This document shows positions 59,201 through 64,000 of a stretch of 64,000 bases of DNA, piece by piece. Position 1 is the first letter of the stretch, and every line of letters begins with the position of its first letter. The notes beneath the pieces are model-generated. The model saw only the letters and a list, made by a program, of their open reading frames with translations, was not told the DNA's origin and searched no databases. A program made the position numbers and the translations under genes. Location: assembly GCA_011033025.1 (NCBI GenBank), contig WFMF01000213.1:186001-250000 (forward strand), written 5' to 3'. The stretch comes from Beroe forskalii (lineage: Eukaryota; Ctenophora; Nuda; Beroida; Beroidae).

Positions 59201-62200
59201 AAAAGTCATCCATTTGAATTGCCGCATGAAGCTAATGCCATTGACAAAATGACAACAAATCACAACGAAGCAGGGTCACCAGGGGAAGTAGAGCATAGCG
59301 AGAAGGATGACAATGGTGAACGTGAGAAAGAAAGGACTAAGGATAACCATAAACATATCAACCAGAGTCTCGAGACTGCGGAGGATTTCGAAAAGTCAAA
59401 AATAGGGAATGAGAAAGAACAAACTCAAAAAGGGAGAATGGATATGATAGGGGATAAGCACAATCATATCAACCAGAGTCTAGAGACTGCAGAGGATTTC
59501 ATAAAGGCAAAAATAGGGAAAGAGGAGAGGGAAGATAGCAAAAATGAGATTGGTGATAAGCACACTCATATCAATCTAAGTCTGGAAACTGAAGAGGATT
59601 TAGAGAAGGCTATAACGAAGGAAGAAAAAAGGGAATGGGAAAAAGAAGGAGCAAAAGTGATTGGGGATAAACATACCCATATCAGTGAGAGTCTGGAGAC
59701 AGCAGAAGAGTTGGACGCAGCTCTGAAGGGAAATAGTCAGAATCAGAAGGATGGTCGGGTGGAGGTACAAGGAAAAAGCGAAGGTAGGAGTGATGTGAAG
59801 AAGCAAGAAAATAGCGATGGGGAGAGCATTGAAAAGAGTGGTGAGAAGATGGTTTTTGCTGAGGAGGTGGATCGCACTGAAACTACCATCACTCTGCAGT
59901 TCCCTGCTAATGTTGACATTGATGATACCCCAGTATTGTGAGTATAGTAACTTTTTTATTATTTCATTAAATTACTCTTGTCTGTTCAATCTAATTTTAG
60001 TATTTTTTTCATTCACGACGAAACATAATATCTACGACGGGACTTTGATAAGGTTTGTACTTTTGAATTAAAATTTTCAGGGGTCATCAGTTGTGTCTTG
60101 TCAGATTGAGAAACATGTTGCCACTCACTATCACGCCCAGCCAATTCAGAGAAAGTGAGGTAAAAAAATGACACAATCCTTTGACATTTCTTATCCTTCC
60201 TTGATTCTATGGTGCATTCAAAAGCATAAGAGCTAAAATAAAATCCTTCATTTTGTTTAGTTTATGATCAAAATCGCTTAATATTTTTCTTGCATTTCAG
60301 TACCTAATCTACGATCGGAGTACTATGAAGCTGTATGAAGAGCCTGTCATAATGGGAGAATTCTTACGACACTATCTTCCGAGGCTGGTTAGAAAATCTG
60401 ATTTAATTTTATGTTCATTTGACATTGCATAAATGAAAAACATGCTGATCCAATCAATACCAGATAGTTTCTAAATCATTTCGGTAACCCAGGCTGTGAT
60501 GCAGATACCTGCTTACTTCATTTTTTGTAAAAATATTTCTTCGTTTAATATGATTTTTCGAATGTCGAAAAGATTGAAGGGTTCTAAGATAAAGATATTT
60601 CTATGAACTATTCATACGTATATGCTAAGTGAATCTTCTCAGCTTCTTTATCCTGCAGATTGTTATTGGAAATGGTGTTCAATATGGGGATTTCAAGAAC
60701 GGACCACTATCTCCTGGCTCATTCTACCACTTCTTCATTAGGGAGATACACAAACAGACTCCGCAGGGAAACGTAAGATGTTTGAACCACACTGAATGAA
60801 ATTGAATTCTGTGATTTGTTGATGTAAATGATCCATACATATTTTGAATAAGTATCCATTCTGATTTCTACGAAGCTTGCTCTGTCTTATCACCTGCTCA
60901 GAGGAATATCATTTTCACGAGACTTATCTGAACTCCTTTAGCCTAACAGACGGACTGCATAGCATTTCCAAGCGACTAATTCAACCCCCCTCAGACGAAG
61001 TATTTTCAAGTGACTAATCTCAATCTCTCTCGGGTGGAGCATTTCCAAGTGACTAATTCAACCCTTCTCAGATGGAGCATTTCCAAGTGACCCACTTTCT
61101 CCGGAGTCGCAACTCTCCAGTCCACCCTGCTGTTTACACCACCAAACGTGGCCATGACAAATCCGACATCATTGGACACGTGTTCCAGTCGTACCCTCTC
61201 CTCAGATGGCTTACTGTGGGCTTCTTATCAATGCTGCTCATGGGAGTGATAGGCGGCATTGCTTATAGATGTTCAAGGTATGTTATTTTTTACTGCCTTC
61301 TTACTTTCTTAGTATCGACGTTGTTTGAGCTTGCCCATAATGACCATTTTTCATTGATCAATCATATCAATGTGAGTTTGTTGCTCAATGGGGTGCCATG
61401 CGGCTCTGAGTTTCTGCTTAACTATTTAAAAAAAGAAAATATTGTTGGCAAAAATTATTCCAGTTCAAATATAATTACTAAGCAAGGTTGTCATAATTGC
61501 AGTTATGACTGCTAAAGATGTCCAATGTCCAGTTATTAATTCTAATGATAATTTCAAATATCTCTCAGGAGGTGGAACCTGAAGAAAAGAATTCAGAGAA
61601 GAATTGAAAGACGATCAAATAGACGGAGAAATAATCGTAGACGCAGATCTTCTTCTCGTGATTTGCATGTGTGTTCCACAGCTGACACACTACCCCTTCT
61701 AATTGACTCGTCATCTGTCGATTCTTCTTCTTCTGACTACGATCAGAAATCCCATCAGCGGGACCGTCCTGGTGATTTCTTGTTGGATCCCAGTTCATTG
61801 GACACAGTACAATCAGAAGGTTTATCCCAGTTACCAGCTAGAAAATCAGTTGTTACTTTCGACGACCAGGTACTCGTTGATACAGTTAGAGATGATTCTT
61901 ATCCCAATTCATCAGTGAATGTTGATCCACAAAGGAAAAGAAATGAGAGCAATGAATTGGAAATTCTTCATGATGATCCGGTGATGAGGGGGGATGATAT
62001 GGAGCAACATAAAGTATCGTCCACTTTGGCTACAGAACAATTTAACATGGATAACAGGAGGACGGAAAGTGCTAATTCCCATTACGAGAAGTATAGGATA
62101 GCAAAAGAACGGATGAAGAAGGACAGAGGTATTGTGGATGCTAGGAACATGCAGCCAACTCAATCTCCGAAGGCTACATTCGAGAGAAATCTTCCTGAAG

Positions 62201-64000
62201 ACATGCTTTCAGACATTCCTGCCCATAACACTTCTGAAAAACAGTATTTTGATAGTTCAGCTCGAAGGAAAGGCCGTTCCCAAAAAGAAGATCATACTGC
62301 TCTAATGACTGGAAATGAGATTGAGATCGATAACGTTGAAGAGGCCTACAATGATGCAATGCAAGAAAGGAATTATGATGATCAAGAATCATCTGCTCAG
62401 GCTATGGAACAATTTGAAATATTTAGGAGGAATGCAAAATCGGAGAAGAGAAATTTGGCAAAGAATCAAATGAAGAACGACAAAAGAATCCCGGAAACAA
62501 GGGCAATGGAGCAATTCGATTCTCCAAGAGCTCTACCAGATAGAGAGTTACCTGGAGACATGTCGTTTGTTAGTACTACCTACAACACTTCTGAAAAACA
62601 ATATTTTGATAGGTCTGCTCGTAGGAAAAGCCGTTCTCAAAAATATCAGGCTGCTAAAATGTCTGGAAATGAGTTTGAGGTCGATAATGTGGAAAAGGCC
62701 TACAATGATGCTATGATGAGAAGGAAATATCATCATCAAGAGTCGCCCACTCAGGCATTTGAACAGTTTAAGATTGATAGGAGGACTGCAAAATTGGAGA
62801 AGAAAAAGTTGGCAAAGGCTCAGATGAAGAACGACAAAAGAATTATAGAACCAAGGGTGATGCAACAGCTCCATTCCCCAGCTGTTTTGGGTGGGCATGT
62901 GTCTGAAGACATGGCTTTTGCTAGCCCTGTCTACAAAACTTTACAAAACAATCATGTGCCTCGATCTGCTCAAAGGAAAGGTCGTTCCCAAAAAGAAAAT
63001 CAAACTGTACCAGTGACTGAAAATGAGATTGAGATCGATGATGAGGAAATGGCCTACAATGATCCAAGGGTTGAAAGGAGTCATGATCATCAAGAGTCAT
63101 CTGCTCAGGCAACTGAACAATTTAGAATTGATAGGAGGAACGCAAAATTGGAGAAGAAAAGGTTGGCAGAGGCTCAGATGAAGGACGACAGAATGATCAT
63201 GGAACCAAAGATGATGGAGCAGTTCCAGTCCCCAAGAGCAGTGTTGGATAGAGACTCACCTAAAGACATTGGTTTAGCAAGCCGTGTCTATAAAACTTCT
63301 GAAAGCCAGTATGTTTCTCGATCTACTCAAAGGAAAGTCCGTTCCAAAAAAGAAGCTCAAGCTACATCAATGACTGGAAATGAGATTGAGGTCAATGATA
63401 TGGAAACTGCCTACAATGATGCTATGGTTACAAGGAATTATCATCATCAGGAGTCGCCTGCTCAGGCAATGGAACAATCTAAATTAATGGAAAGGAGGAA
63501 TATAAAATCGAACAAGAAAAAGCTGGCAAAGACTCAGATTAAGAAGGACAAAAGAATCAAGGATCCAAGGATAAGACAGCAGCTCCATTCCCTTGGGGTT
63601 CATCATGATGCGGAGAAAATTTCTTCAAAAAAACCAGTTCACACTCATACGGAACATGATCAAATTGTTCCAAGATCTCCCAAGGAAAAGAATGCAGTGC
63701 GTACCGGTATAGATGAATGCCTTCAAAAAGTAAAACACGCCATGCAAAAGGTTAGTAATCAGAATAAGAATGAAACGATGGTAAGAAAGGATTATCAAGA
63801 AGTGCCCAGTCAGGCTACTGAACAATTCACCATACAAAAACCTCACTTTCCACATTTTGCTTTGGATAGGATTCTGGGTGAAGAGAATCCGTTAAGTAGT
63901 CCTAAACACAAAGATTTGAAAAACAAGGACAATCCAACTTATATTCTCGCTAAAGAAAACCAAACCAAGGTCAAAAGTACTGGGAAAAATCGTTCAGTTA
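56298..64000 (+). CDS. Single-pass membrane receptor, paralog 2, runs off the window
   Basis: Exons: 56298-56340, 56553-56656, 58667-59937, 60081-60159, 60301-60387, 60659-60772, 61072-61277, 61569-beyond 64000. Exon order and phases equal those of paralog 1. Exon 1 is the signal peptide MHLQCFLVLTISTSG. Exon 3 is longer than in paralog 1 and carries five copies of an acidic unit (NHINQSLETAEDFEKAKIG-like). The receptor-phosphatase-like module follows: GHQLCLVRLRNMLPLTITPS, then VIGNGVQYGDFKNGPLSPGS. Exon 7 encodes FLRSRNSPVHPAVYTTKRGH and the membrane segment WLTVGFLSMLLMGVIGGIAY. Exon 8 starts with an Arg-rich stretch and stays open for at least 810 codons. It has about four ~119-residue repeats (NEIEIDNVEEAYNDAM; QESSAQAMEQF; KLEKKKLAKAQMKNDKR) and no enzymatic domain. 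The tail differs almost completely from that of paralog 1 after the first ~50 residues. Confidence 0.82.
56681..58076 (+). mobile_element. Two tandem ~700-bp Helitron-like units in receptor 2 intron 2
   Basis: Units 56681-57380 and 57381-58076 are about 95% alike by eye. Each ends tagcaggcccaacgggcttt followed by tctagt. A short GC hairpin followed closely by CTAG and a T outside is the classical Helitron 3' end. No Rep/helicase frame is present, so these are non-autonomous. The hairpin is related to those at 31.3-31.6 kb. Confidence 0.6.
58077..58666. other. Receptor 2 intron 2, rest
   Basis: AT-rich intron sequence ending in the acceptor atcag at 58666. gaaaattttg-type words recur around 58370-58490, but no element could be delimited. 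Confidence 0.4.
60958..61071 (+). repeat. Three units of the 39-bp acceptor repeat in receptor 2
   Basis: Diverged copies of the same unit as in paralog 1 (gcatttccaagtgactaa followed by a pyrimidine run and ctcag) precede exon 7. There are three units against about a dozen in paralog 1, so the array has expanded or shrunk since the duplication. The middle unit has ctcgg in place of ctcag, so it has lost its acceptor. Confidence 0.75.
62230..63600 (+). repeat. ~357-bp coding repeats in the receptor 2 cytoplasmic tail
   Basis: The phrase acttctgaaa(a/g)cc/acagta recurs near 62230, 62587, 62938 (diverged) and 63296, giving a period of about 357 nt or 119 residues. Each unit runs TSEKQYFDRSARRKGRSQK, then a TGNEIEID..AYNDAM block, QES..QA.EQF, a Lys-rich KLEKK.LA.AQMK segment and a D-K-R-I..P-R tail. 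The strongly charged, helical-looking sequence suggests a long coiled or scaffold-like tail. Confidence 0.75.

Overview
This is a stretch of animal nuclear DNA. The evidence is intron-split genes with GT..AG junctions, TATA boxes, eukaryote-only families (HSF2BP, an LDLa-7TM receptor, papain-type peptidase, ALDH1/2) and very many transposons. I cannot name the species. The LDLa receptor has the long, acidic second extracellular loop that I associate with GRL101-type receptors of cnidarians and other invertebrates, so a marine invertebrate is likely, but this is a weak inference.

Layout. 1-22 kb is dominated by a minus-strand ALDH1/2-type aldehyde dehydrogenase (10 exons seen, 3' end off the left edge). 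Its 15-kb intron 9 holds three other genes: a plus-strand secreted protein of unknown family (3032-7607), a minus-strand LDLa-repeat 7TM receptor (8180-11262) and a minus-strand small secreted, dibasic-rich precursor (14425-14823). It also holds a LINE fragment and several DNA transposons. 22.9-29.3 kb is a decayed Ty3/gypsy-type gag-protease gene split by a complete 5.2-kb hAT-type transposon with its transposase. 29.7-34.5 kb is a minus-strand papain-family peptidase, broken by a 3.26-kb element with a 9-bp target duplication and by frameshifts. 35.6-55.7 kb is an HSF2BP-like gene, and its 18.6-kb intron contains a complete single-pass membrane receptor gene (36789-46749). A paralog of that receptor, with the same exon plan, follows at 56298 and runs off the right end.

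Transposons with readable ends are abundant: hAT elements with 8-bp duplications, a TTAA-flanked hairpin element, Helitron-like hairpin/CTAG ends, several foldback elements and a 4.4-kb inverted pair of tandem arrays.

The most unusual feature is a recurring pattern in which the tandem-repeat unit contains a splice site. In the secreted-protein gene, 27 copies of an 80-bp unit each carry a 48-nt phase-0 mini-exon with its own acceptor and donor. In the first receptor gene, 39-bp units each carry an acceptor, and successive acceptors keep the reading frame, so 13-residue stalk repeats could be added just before the membrane segment. Smaller cases touch ALDH exons 1, 8 and 10 and the last exon of the secreted gene. 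If these sites are spliced, the locus could encode length-variable protein isoforms. RNA evidence is needed to decide.
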